NCBI GenBank assembly: GCA_029212925.1
Contig: JARGOB010000006.1
Location: 1-64,000 of the forward strand
Source of the DNA: Coxiellaceae bacterium
Lineage (GTDB): Bacteria; Pseudomonadota; Gammaproteobacteria; Coxiellales; Coxiellaceae
DNA: 64,000 nt
Direction of reading: 5' to 3'
In this document: piece after piece, positions 57,081 to 64,000 of the stretch
Numbering within the stretch: the first letter of the stretch is position 1
How the letters are laid out: each line of letters starts with the position of its first letter
Notes under the pieces: generated by a model
Seen by the model: the letters and a program-made list of their open reading frames with translations, nothing else
What the model was told of the DNA's origin: nothing
Database searches by the model: none
Position numbers and translations under genes: made by a program

Positions 57081-58220
57081 TTATGCTTGTTGACACCACC
57101 TGCTTGGATTCAATGGTCTTGCGTTGTGTCTCAGGGCGAAGTATAGACCAGATTCATTATATCCGCCTGACTTGCCAACGCTCGCAATGAGTTCTCCAGC
57201 ATGCACTTTGTCGCCTACGCGCTTGAATAGTGATTGGTTTCTACCATACAGTGTCATGTAACCATTGCCGTGGTTAATGATGATGAGCATACCGTAGCCT
57301 GCTAACCACTTGGCGAATACCACACGACCATCAGCGATGGCTCTTACATCTTGTCCGTTGTTGGCTTTAATTAATACGCCATCCCAGGTGAGCTCGCTAT
57401 TGTCTATGGAACTGCCGTAACGCTTTTTAATCGGACCGGCTGTTGGCCAATGCAGTTGTCCGCGCAGTTTGGCAAACGCTTGGCTTGGGTTGTAGTTGTT
57501 GGTGTTTTTCGTTTGTGCTTGGTTAATCACTTTTTGCAATGTGTGCTTGTTAGTAATTAGTCGGTGTAAGCGTTTTTGTTTGCTATTGATTTGACGATTG
57601 AGTTTTGCAATAACTCTTTGGCGTTGTTTTAGGCTTTGGCGGTATTGTTGTTTCTCCGATGCTTGCTTTTGTTGCAGTGCTTTGAGTTGTAAGTTGTGCT
57701 GATTAATTTCAACTAAATTATTGTCCAGTTTGGCTATGGTGTCTTTCCATTGTTTAATGGTATCGATCCGTTGTTGATTAAAGTATTTGTAATACATGAA
57801 CATACGTTGCATATGCTCGGGATTTTGTTGGTTAAGCACCATCTTTAGTAACGGTTGTTGACCTAGCTGGTAACCGCTGGCAATTTGTTGCGCTAATAAT
57901 TGTTGTTGTTGTTCCAGTTGCTTTTTATAGTTTTGGTTTTGTTGTTGCAGTTTTAGCAGTGTGATTTGTGTTAATTTTAGTTGCGAACGGTTTTGCTGTA
58001 GTTGAGTGTTAAGACTGGATAGTTGTGATTCGATGGTAGCAAGATTTTTTTGTTGTTGGCTTAATTTGCTGGTGTCTTTGTCGAGTTTATTTTTAATGCG
58101 TGCAATTTGCTGATTGATTTTTTTTAAACGTTTTTGTGAGTTGTCAGCAATAGCAGTAATGCTACTAGTTGTCAGTAAGCAGCAGATACAAAAAATAACG
58201 AGTCGCTTAGCTGTTTTCAA
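57081..58220 (-). CDS. envC: Murein hydrolase activator EnvC
   Basis: A periplasmic factor that activates amidases at the division site. A signal peptide (VIFCICCLLTTSSITAIA) is followed by a long coiled coil (about 28-250, very Gln-rich) that reaches the FtsEX complex, then a degenerate LytM domain. The M23 zinc ligands are lost: the usual YxH reads LYGR and HxH reads LYF, as expected of an activator without its own activity. Its start overlaps the end of gpmI by 14 bp. Confidence 0.93.
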   Translation of the reverse strand: MKTAKRLVIFCICCLLTTSSITAIADNSQKRLKKINQQIARIKNKLDKDTSKLSQQQKNLATIESQLSSLNTQLQQNRSQLKLTQITLLKLQQQNQNYKKQLEQQQQLLAQQIASGYQLGQQPLLKMVLNQQNPEHMQRMFMYYKYFNQQRIDTIKQWKDTIAKLDNNLVEINQHNLQLKALQQKQASEKQQYRQSLKQRQRVIAKLNRQINSKQKRLHRLITNKHTLQKVINQAQTKNTNNYNPSQAFAKLRGQLHWPTAGPIKKRYGSSIDNSELTWDGVLIKANNGQDVRAIADGRVVFAKWLAGYGMLIIINHGNGYMTLYGRNQSLFKRVGDKVHAGELIASVGKSGGYNESGLYFALRHNARPLNPSRWCQQA

Positions 58221-59763
58221 AATGCAAAAGTATCCTTCCGGTCATTTCTTTTGGTGCGGTAATGCCAGCCAGTGCTAATACCGTTGGAGCGATATCGTAT
58301 AGTGCTGCGGCTTGATCATCAAACTCTGCAGATTCACCGATATAAATCAATGGTACTTGGTTGGTGGTATGGGCGGTGTGAGGTTGCCCGGTGGTTTCAT
58401 CATAAATGCATTCGATATTGCCATGGTCGGCGGTAATCAATGCGACACCGTCAACGCTCTGCAAACTGTTAATGACACGTTGCAGGCATTGATCCATGGT
58501 GATCATGGCTTGTTGTGCGGCTGTTTCGATGCCGGTATGTCCTACCATGTCAGGGTTGGCGTAATTGCAAATAATGACATCATAGTGTTGGCTTTCAATG
58601 GCTTCGCACAAATGATTGGTGACTTGCTCGGCGCTCATTTCCGGTTGCAAGTCGTAGGTGGCAACCTTGGGTGATGCGACCATTTGGTGCTCCTCACCTT
58701 CGTAAGGTGTTTCTACACCGCCATTAAAGAAATAAGTAACATGGGCATATTTTTCAGTTTCAGCTAAGCGCAATTGTGATAAATGATGTTTGGATAATGT
58801 CTCGCCGAGTCCGTCAGAAATGGTTTGTGTTGGGAAAACAATGTGACTGGCGATGTCTTTGCTGTATTGTGTTAGCGTGACAAAGTCAGCCAAGGACACG
58901 ATTTTTTTGCGTGTAAAGTCATTAAAATGCTCATCTGTTAACGCATGGCTGAGTTGCCGGGCGCGATCTGCGCGGAAGTTCATAAAGATAACCACATCAC
59001 CATCATTGATAGCAATTGCAGCTTGGTCATCGGTTTGAATGGTGGTGGGTTTTACGAATTCGTCATTCTCACCACGTGCGTAGGCTTGTTCTAAGCCAGC
59101 AGTGGCGCTGTCAGCATGGTAAGTGGCAATCCCGGACGTCAGTAAGTCATATGCTTGTTCAGTGCGCGGCCAGCGTTTGTCTCGATCCATGGCGTAATAG
59201 CGCCCGCATATTGAAGCGATTTGACCGTTACCCACTTTGGCATATTGTTTCGTTATGGTTTCTAGTGATGAAAAAGCAGATTGCGGTGCTACGTCACGGC
59301 CATCAAGAAAAGCATGTAGGTAGCTGCGTTCCACGCCTTGTTCTGCCAGCGTATCGATCAGCGCCATAATATGATCTTCATGGCTGTGCACACCACCGGG
59401 TGATACCAAGCCTAATATATGCACTGCGGCATTGTTTTGTTTGGCGGTTGCGATGGCTTTGCATAACGTCGTATTTTGTTTAAACTCGCCACTGTTGATA
59501 GCATGATTGATGCGTGATAAGTCTTGGCGCACTAAGCGTCCGGCGCCGAGGTGTAAGTGGCCGACTTCGGAGTTGCCGATTTGTCCGGGTGGTAACCCCA
59601 CGGTTTCACCACTGGCATCGATCAGGCGGTGAGGGTAAGACTGAAACAGGCTATCGATAAAAGGTGTATCGGCTTGTTCGCATGGGTTGTGTTGGCTTTC
59701 AGGGCGATAGCCCCAGCCATCGAGGATCATTAAAACGATCGGTTTGGGTCGGTGTGTATTCAT
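58207..59763 (-). CDS. gpmI: 2,3-bisphosphoglycerate-independent phosphoglycerate mutase
   Basis: The manganese-dependent glycolytic mutase. The metal site and phospho-Ser are evident: LMILDGWGYR (Asp15) and GNSEVGH (Ser65). RVDHDxHE-like HEDHIMALID, DGRDVAP, GRYYAMDRD, FRADRARQLS, and ADHGNIE near the end complete the active site. The length is 518 aa, typical. It heads the leftward gpmI-envC-ctpA group and faces an FkbM methyltransferase gene. Confidence 0.97.
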   Translation of the reverse strand: MNTHRPKPIVLMILDGWGYRPESQHNPCEQADTPFIDSLFQSYPHRLIDASGETVGLPPGQIGNSEVGHLHLGAGRLVRQDLSRINHAINSGEFKQNTTLCKAIATAKQNNAAVHILGLVSPGGVHSHEDHIMALIDTLAEQGVERSYLHAFLDGRDVAPQSAFSSLETITKQYAKVGNGQIASICGRYYAMDRDKRWPRTEQAYDLLTSGIATYHADSATAGLEQAYARGENDEFVKPTTIQTDDQAAIAINDGDVVIFMNFRADRARQLSHALTDEHFNDFTRKKIVSLADFVTLTQYSKDIASHIVFPTQTISDGLGETLSKHHLSQLRLAETEKYAHVTYFFNGGVETPYEGEEHQMVASPKVATYDLQPEMSAEQVTNHLCEAIESQHYDVIICNYANPDMVGHTGIETAAQQAMITMDQCLQRVINSLQSVDGVALITADHGNIECIYDETTGQPHTAHTTNQVPLIYIGESAEFDDQAAALYDIAPTVLALAGITAPKEMTGRILLHFENS

Positions 59764-59788
59764 GACAGCGATTATAAAGGAAATAAAG

Positions 59789-60472
59789 GTGAATGTGATC
59801 CATTTAAAGCATAGAGGTGAATTTTATTTTATATGGTCGCAACATTGTTGGCGCCGTTGGTTTAAGTGGTGGTATTTTCGTTTAACCAAGCAATATGAAT
59901 CTCATGTCTATCAAGCAGCCTTGGATCACTATCGTCCGGGTTCAACCATTATTGATGCCGGTGCATTTGTAGGTATTCATGCGGTTTCTTGGGCGCATAA
60001 AATTGATGGCCGAGTGATTGCTTTTGAGCCGGTAGCGGCAAGTTATCAGGGGTTAATAAAAAACAAAATTAATCATAAGCTTACGGATAAAAAGCTGAAG
60101 TGTTACCCGATGGCGCTGGGGCATGATAATCAGGAATGTCATATCGTAGATGATACATTGCGCAGTCATATTGCAGTGGCTAAAGCGTCGAATACGGAAC
60201 CTACTGAGATGAGAGCACTGGATAGCTTTGATTTCGATGATGTGTCGGTGATTAAGTTAGATGTTGAAGGCTATGAGCTGGCGGTACTTAAGGGGGCACA
60301 GCAATTGATAGCGCGTTGTTCGCCGGTGATAATTTTTGAACACAAGCCGGCTTATAACTACCGCTTTATGCGACAGCCGAATACCAATGCTGGTATCGAA
60401 TCATTTCTGCACAGCTGTGGTTACCGGATTAAAAAGCTGAAATGTAACGATTACATAGCGTATAAGCAGTAG
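59789..60472 (+). CDS. FkbM-family methyltransferase
   Basis: An S-adenosylmethionine-dependent methyltransferase of the FkbM group, which usually methylates hydroxyls of sugars or polyketides. Motif I is STIIDAGAFVGIHAVSWA, motif II RVIAFEPVAASYQ, and the family block VIKLDVEGYELAVLKGAQQLI is clear. I prefer the GTG at 59789 (AAAGGA 7 nt upstream); an ATG at 59762 would overlap the start of gpmI. The last codons lie in the first copy of a 13-bp repeat (60458-60470). It is an insertion in an otherwise conserved gene order. Confidence 0.85.
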   Translation: MNVIHLKHRGEFYFIWSQHCWRRWFKWWYFRLTKQYESHVYQAALDHYRPGSTIIDAGAFVGIHAVSWAHKIDGRVIAFEPVAASYQGLIKNKINHKLTDKKLKCYPMALGHDNQECHIVDDTLRSHIAVAKASNTEPTEMRALDSFDFDDVSVIKLDVEGYELAVLKGAQQLIARCSPVIIFEHKPAYNYRFMRQPNTNAGIESFLHSCGYRIKKLKCNDYIAYKQ

Positions 60473-60570
60473 CTTCCCCTTAAAAGTGCACAATCACTTG
60501 TTTTTGTGCACGTATCTTACCAGAAGGCTATTTCCGTTTATTTAAGCGGAAATAGCTGCGTATAAGCAGT
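60458..60570. repeat. MITE-like insertion with 13-bp flanking repeats
   Basis: GCGTATAAGCAGT occurs at 60458-60470 and at 60558-60570, exactly 100 bp apart. Between them are a GTGCAC...GTGCAC hairpin (60486-60511, sharing 25 of 26 bases with 42248-42273) and a perfect 10-bp hairpin GCTATTTCCG...CGGAAATAGC (60527-60536 / 60547-60556). The left repeat covers the stop region of the FkbM gene. The layout fits insertion of a small element with target duplication, or a local tandem duplication. Confidence 0.6.
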
Positions 60571-60657
60571 GAGCTATACAGCGTTAGGGGTGCTTGCTAT
60601 ACTGTGGCACCTTGTTGAGGGTCTAAAGACATTTGAGCAAAAAATAAGAGTATTATC

Positions 60658-61086
60658 ATGGACCAAGTATTACATTTTATCGCCAAACACTGGGCGCTGT
60701 GTGCCGCTTTTGTAGTGGTATTGTTAATGGTGTTGCTTGAAGAGGGCAAAGCACGCGGTCGTGGTGGTGGTCAGGTCAATCCTGAAGGGGCGGTTAATTT
60801 GATTAACCGTGAAGACGCCGCGGTGTTGGATTTGCGTTCTAAGCAGGCATTTGAGAAAGGTCACATGGTTGGTGCCATCAACATAGCCAAGGCTGATATA
60901 GAAATTAAAGTGAAAAAGTTGCAAAAATACCAAGATAAGCCATTAATAATAGTATGCGAACGTGGTAATGACTCAAACCGTATAGCTTTAAAGTTGCGTC
61001 GTGACGGTTTTCAGCGTCCATTGGTATTGGCCGGCGGTATTGAAGCGTGGAAGGCAGCTAAGTTGCCACTAGCCACAAAAAAATAA
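60658..61086 (+). CDS. Membrane-anchored rhodanese-like sulfurtransferase (YibN-type)
   Basis: An N-terminal membrane helix (WALCAAFVVVLLMVLLEEG) anchors a single rhodanese domain in which the active-site loop is CERGNDSNR, with Cys in the usual place. DLRSKQAFEKGHMVGAINI and LAGGIEAWKAAKLPL are standard rhodanese landmarks. At 142 aa it matches YibN. The following order grxC-secB-gpsA is that of E. coli, where yibN precedes grxC. Confidence 0.93.
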   Translation: MDQVLHFIAKHWALCAAFVVVLLMVLLEEGKARGRGGGQVNPEGAVNLINREDAAVLDLRSKQAFEKGHMVGAINIAKADIEIKVKKLQKYQDKPLIIVCERGNDSNRIALKLRRDGFQRPLVLAGGIEAWKAAKLPLATKK

Positions 61087-61097
61087 GAGGAAAACAC

Positions 61098-61355
61098 ATG
61101 GCAGACGTTGTTATATATAGTAAGGCAGTATGCCCTTATTGTGATCGTGCGAAGGATTTACTGGGCCAAAAAGGTGTGTCTTATACTGAAAAGCGCATTG
61201 ACAAAAACCCGGATGATTTGGCGCAAATGTTAGACAAGAGTAATGGTCGCCGCACTGTTCCTCAGATTTTTATCGGCGATCATCATGTCGGTGGGTTTGA
61301 TGATTTATGGGCTTTGGAGCAAGCGGGTGAGCTTGATCCATTATTGTCTAAATAA
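61098..61355 (+). CDS. grxC: Glutaredoxin 3
   Basis: An 85-aa dithiol glutaredoxin with the CPYC active site at residues 12-15 and the glutathione-binding TVPQIFIGDHHVGGFDDL. It reduces disulfides in enzymes such as ribonucleotide reductase (nrdA in this window ends in a matching CxxC). A ribosome site (AAGAGGA) is 8 nt upstream. It lies 11 bp after the rhodanese gene. Confidence 0.96.
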   Translation: MADVVIYSKAVCPYCDRAKDLLGQKGVSYTEKRIDKNPDDLAQMLDKSNGRRTVPQIFIGDHHVGGFDDLWALEQAGELDPLLSK

Positions 61356-61387
61356 TTTTAATTTTTATTTTTTAGGAGTAAAACACA

Positions 61388-61876
61388 ATGGCAGAACAAG
61401 CAGTAAACGGTGAACAAGCAGCAGCTGATGACAATGGTCAAGAGTTTGGTATTCAGCGCATTTATGTAAAAGATGTTTCTTATGAATCACCGAATGCACC
61501 GAAGATTTTCTTAGAGCAATGGCAGCCAGAATTAAGCTTAGACTTAGCGACTAAAGTAGATACGTTAGAAGACAATATCTATGACGTGACATTAACCGTT
61601 ACCGCTACTGTTAAAGTCGGTGAGCAAACGGCGTTTTTATCCGAAGTAAAATACGCCGGTATTTTTATGGTTAAAGGTTTTGCTGATGAAGAATTAAAGC
61701 AGATGTTAGGCAGCTATTGCCCGAACGTTTTATATCCGTATGTGCGTGAAACGATTACTGGATTAGTGGCTAACGGTGGTTTCCCACAATTGTATTTAAC
61801 GCCTGTGAACTTTGATGCGTTGTATATGCAACAGCAGCAAGAAGAGCAAGCCGCTGCTACTAAAACGGATGCGTAA
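61388..61876 (+). CDS. secB: Protein-export chaperone SecB
   Basis: A cytosolic tetrameric chaperone that keeps precursor proteins unfolded and hands them to SecA. The core is diagnostic: FGIQRIYVKDVSYESPNAP, VGEQTAFLSEVKYAGIF, and CPNVLYPYVRETI...GGFPQLYLTPVNFDALY. The length is 162 aa with a typical acidic N-terminus and Gln-rich tail. GGAG precedes the ATG. The next gene begins at the first base after its stop. Confidence 0.97.
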   Translation: MAEQAVNGEQAAADDNGQEFGIQRIYVKDVSYESPNAPKIFLEQWQPELSLDLATKVDTLEDNIYDVTLTVTATVKVGEQTAFLSEVKYAGIFMVKGFADEELKQMLGSYCPNVLYPYVRETITGLVANGGFPQLYLTPVNFDALYMQQQQEEQAAATKTDA

Positions 61877-62881
61877 ATGACGACCGCGGGCCAACGGATT
61901 GCGGTGCTGGGTGCAGGTTCCTGGGGAACGGCACTGGCATTGTTGTTGGCCCGCAATGGTTTTGAGGTTAATTTGTGGGGGCATCATGCTGAGCATATGG
62001 CTTTTCTGATCGCCAATCACGAAAACAAAACCTACCTGCCTGATTTTCCTTTTCCTTACAATATTCATCCAACGGCTGATTTAAATGAAGCGTTGCAGGA
62101 TGTGTCATTTGTTTTAGTGGTAGTGCCGAGTTGCGCTTTTGTTGAAACACTGCAGCGTATCAAGCCGGTTATATCGACTGATGCAAAATTAGTGTGGGGT
62201 ACTAAAGGCATCGATCCTGCTACCAATCGTTTGCTCAGTGATTGTGCGGCTGACATTTTACCGGACATACCCATGGCGATCTTATCTGGTTCGAGTTTTG
62301 CTAAAGAAGTGGCGGCCGATTTGCCAACAGCGGTTACAGTTGCTAGTGATGATAACGAGTGGTTGCAGCAATGTGTGGATTTATTTGCAGCACCGCACTT
62401 TCGGGTATATCCATCCAGCGATATGATTGGCTCGCAAATTTGTGGTGTGGTTAAAAATGTTTTAGCCATAGCGGCTGGTATCGGTGATGGTATGGAATTG
62501 GGTTTGAATGCACGCAGCATGCTTATTACTCGCGGGCTAGCCGAAATGGCGCGTTTGGTTGAGGCGATGGGCGGCAGTCGGCAAACGGTGATGGGTTTAT
62601 GTGGGTTAGGTGATTTGGTACTTACTTGTACCGGTGACCTTTCACGTAACCGTCGTTTTGGTTTTGCCTTAGGTGAGGGTAAAAGTGCTGACGTCGCGAA
62701 ACAAGAAATTGGTCAAGCGATTGAAGGCATGGATAATGCCGAACAGATTCATCAAATACTGACAGAATACAATGTCGATATGCCAATATGCGCGGCAGTG
62801 TACCGTATCATTCATCATGAGCTTGACCCGCGCGAAGCATTGAATCAATTACTCGAACGTAAACCTTCCAGTTATTCGTAA
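61877..62881 (+). CDS. gpsA: Glycerol-3-phosphate dehydrogenase [NAD(P)+]
   Basis: Makes sn-glycerol 3-phosphate for phospholipids. The N-terminal NAD loop is VLGAGSWGTALALLLARNG; the catalytic Lys lies in CGVVKNVLAIAAGIGDGMELG, and SRNRRFG completes the site. At 334 aa it is the usual length. It starts immediately after secB (TAAATG), so it is translated with it, the same adjacency as in E. coli. The following 115 bp hold only the leader of the next gene. Confidence 0.96.
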   Translation: MTTAGQRIAVLGAGSWGTALALLLARNGFEVNLWGHHAEHMAFLIANHENKTYLPDFPFPYNIHPTADLNEALQDVSFVLVVVPSCAFVETLQRIKPVISTDAKLVWGTKGIDPATNRLLSDCAADILPDIPMAILSGSSFAKEVAADLPTAVTVASDDNEWLQQCVDLFAAPHFRVYPSSDMIGSQICGVVKNVLAIAAGIGDGMELGLNARSMLITRGLAEMARLVEAMGGSRQTVMGLCGLGDLVLTCTGDLSRNRRFGFALGEGKSADVAKQEIGQAIEGMDNAEQIHQILTEYNVDMPICAAVYRIIHHELDPREALNQLLERKPSSYS

Positions 62882-62996
62882 CAAGTTTCCTTAAAACAAC
62901 ATTAAGTGCCTCAAAAAAACTCATATTTTGCTATGGGTAAGATAGCATGATGAATCTAATAATATCTCACCTGTAACTACTAAGTGGAGAAGTGCT

Positions 62997-64000
62997 TTGC
63001 GAGCAAGAGATAAATTTAAGCCTGAAGGGCAGCAAGCGTGGGTGATCGTTGCGGCAGAGAAATACCAAAGCAGGAAGTGGCAGTCCGTGCCGCAATCAAA
63101 GTGGGATGTGGTATTACGTCATATCGAAACTGGTGAAGAGGTACATGATATTGTTGCTGCGCAATCGGTTGTTGTGCCGGGTAAGGGGCGCGGAGAGCGT
63201 TATTCCGGACGGAATGGCGGTACGGCTGTTGTAAAAGACTTAATTGCTACGCCTGGTAGGCATAAGTCGCTGCCGGGGTTAGTGGTGAAGTCGTTTCATG
63301 AGCTGGTCTGGAAAGGCAATGCGAGCTTTACAATAAGTGTAGATGCATTGCAGCAATCAGCGCAGTATTTACGTTTGCAGGGGTATTGCAGTTTTGTTGG
63401 TGAGCATCAAGATGTTCGTCGTGCGACAAAGGAAGGGCGAAAAAAACCATTCGTCATAATGCAAAAGGTAGGCGATGGCCGTGATTTATTTACACTTGTT
63501 CAGGATGAAGCGGCCAATCAAAAAATATTTGGCAGTCCACAAGCGTTGCTGAAGTTTATAATGGCTTTCTGTCGATTGATGGCGGTAGTGCAATACTTTC
63601 ATGAAAAAGAAGGCAGGCCTATTCTTGATATTAAAGCAGAAAATATCATGCCTATTCGCGATAAGCTCGGTCATATTGTGAAATTAGTTTTGATTGATTT
63701 GGATAATTCGTTTGGTAATGTCACTCAGTTGACACCTGAAGTTGTTACTTTGGCAGATTGTAGAGCGGTGAGGCGTCATTGGAATCGAGCAAGCGATTTA
63801 TCAGCGGTTATCGATTTTCATACATTAGCAAATGTAATAGCGGAAGCTGTTAACTTTGCTTATCATGATGAGTATTTTAGAGTTGGTTATACTGATCACC
63901 CGTTACTTCGTAATCATGAGTTGATGAAGGTTTCTCCAAGGACAAAAGCCCTCCATACCCCGCTGGTAAAGTTGTATGATGCGCTGATAAGTGCCGTTGA
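62997..64000 (+). CDS. Protein-kinase-like gene, 3' end beyond the window
   Basis: An open frame runs from a TTG at 62997 (GGAG at 62986-62989, 7-nt spacing) to the window edge, at least 334 codons; no in-frame ATG fits. The translation looks like a eukaryotic-type kinase: a Gly-rich stretch near residues 60-75 (PGKGRGERYSGRNGG), a catalytic loop PILDIKAENIM (Asp211, Lys213, Asn216; the HRD motif reads ILD) and an activation-segment start LIDLDNS (Asp234 in the place of the DFG Asp). No signal peptide is seen. Similar kinases are effectors in Legionella and Coxiella relatives; the assignment is by motif only. Confidence 0.6.
   Translation, partial: MRARDKFKPEGQQAWVIVAAEKYQSRKWQSVPQSKWDVVLRHIETGEEVHDIVAAQSVVVPGKGRGERYSGRNGGTAVVKDLIATPGRHKSLPGLVVKSFHELVWKGNASFTISVDALQQSAQYLRLQGYCSFVGEHQDVRRATKEGRKKPFVIMQKVGDGRDLFTLVQDEAANQKIFGSPQALLKFIMAFCRLMAVVQYFHEKEGRPILDIKAENIMPIRDKLGHIVKLVLIDLDNSFGNVTQLTPEVVTLADCRAVRRHWNRASDLSAVIDFHTLANVIAEAVNFAYHDEYFRVGYTDHPLLRNHELMKVSPRTKALHTPLVKLYDALISAV

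Noticed and set aside
63049..63234. Short ATG frame after gpsA
   Set aside because: The overlapping frame from TTG 62997 is much longer, has a ribosome site, and shows kinase motifs.

Overview
The window is a stretch of bacterial chromosome, most likely from a host-associated gammaproteobacterium. The placement rests on conserved gammaproteobacterial gene clusters: fis-purH-purD; rppH-ptsP-lgt-thyA (with extra genes inserted); gpmI-envC-ctpA; and rhodanese-grxC-secB-gpsA. Other gammaproteobacterial genes present are zapE, uup, htpX, nrdAB and adhC. Between these lie large genes of a kind seen in amoeba- or cell-infecting Legionellales: a 1775-residue ankyrin-type protein with a SidE-phosphodiesterase-like centre, a protein-kinase-like gene running off the right edge, a half-length IcmF/TssM protein, and several big proteins I could not assign. 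Legionellales is an inference; no rRNA or tRNA is present to test it.

Layout. 1-2.4 kb: exported Cys-rich protein, an unknown, and a membrane HExxH protein. 2.4-7.7 kb: icmF-like, purD, purH, fis, all leftward. 7.9-14.8 kb: a potassium channel, then three unrecognised leftward genes, two of which (599 and 1174 aa) share a C-terminal domain. 14.9-24 kb: leftward housekeeping genes (uup, an ABC-2 exporter pair, zapE, wrbA-like, arsC-like, DUF502, an FmdB zinc ribbon, a membrane-anchored ATP-grasp). 24.3-28.6 kb: nrdA-nrdB behind a promoter with two NrdR-box-like sites. 28.6-33.6 kb: a HigBA-type toxin-antitoxin pair, adhC, a membrane protein, an SDR and an acyltransferase. 33.8-42.1 kb: the rppH-ptsP...lgt...thyA cluster and an MFS transporter. 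42.3-48.4 kb: the giant ankyrin/SidE-like gene bracketed by near-perfect and perfect hairpins, then a YiiX-like amidase. 48.6-55.7 kb: HicAB, exported proteins, a RidA-GNAT fusion, htpX, and an exported GH18-like protein. 55.7-62.9 kb: ctpA-envC-gpmI leftward, then an FkbM methyltransferase, rhodanese, grxC, secB and gpsA rightward. 63-64 kb: the incomplete kinase-like gene.

How the genes work together. Purine synthesis genes follow fis. Nucleotide supply is represented by nrdAB and thyA. Envelope biogenesis and division are represented by lgt, secB, envC, ctpA, zapE and the acyltransferase. Two toxin-antitoxin operons each have a strong promoter that overlaps, or lies beside, a repeated or palindromic likely operator.

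Repeats. Intergenic space is rich in short dispersed palindromes of the GTCATCCCGG and GTCATTGCGAGGAG types, some tandemly amplified. There are three long imperfect hairpins (about 105-150 bp) with different stems but similar design. A 26-bp hairpin-loop sequence occurs at two distant sites; at one of them it lies inside an insertion bounded by 13-bp direct repeats. No CRISPR array, rRNA, tRNA or insertion-sequence transposase was found.
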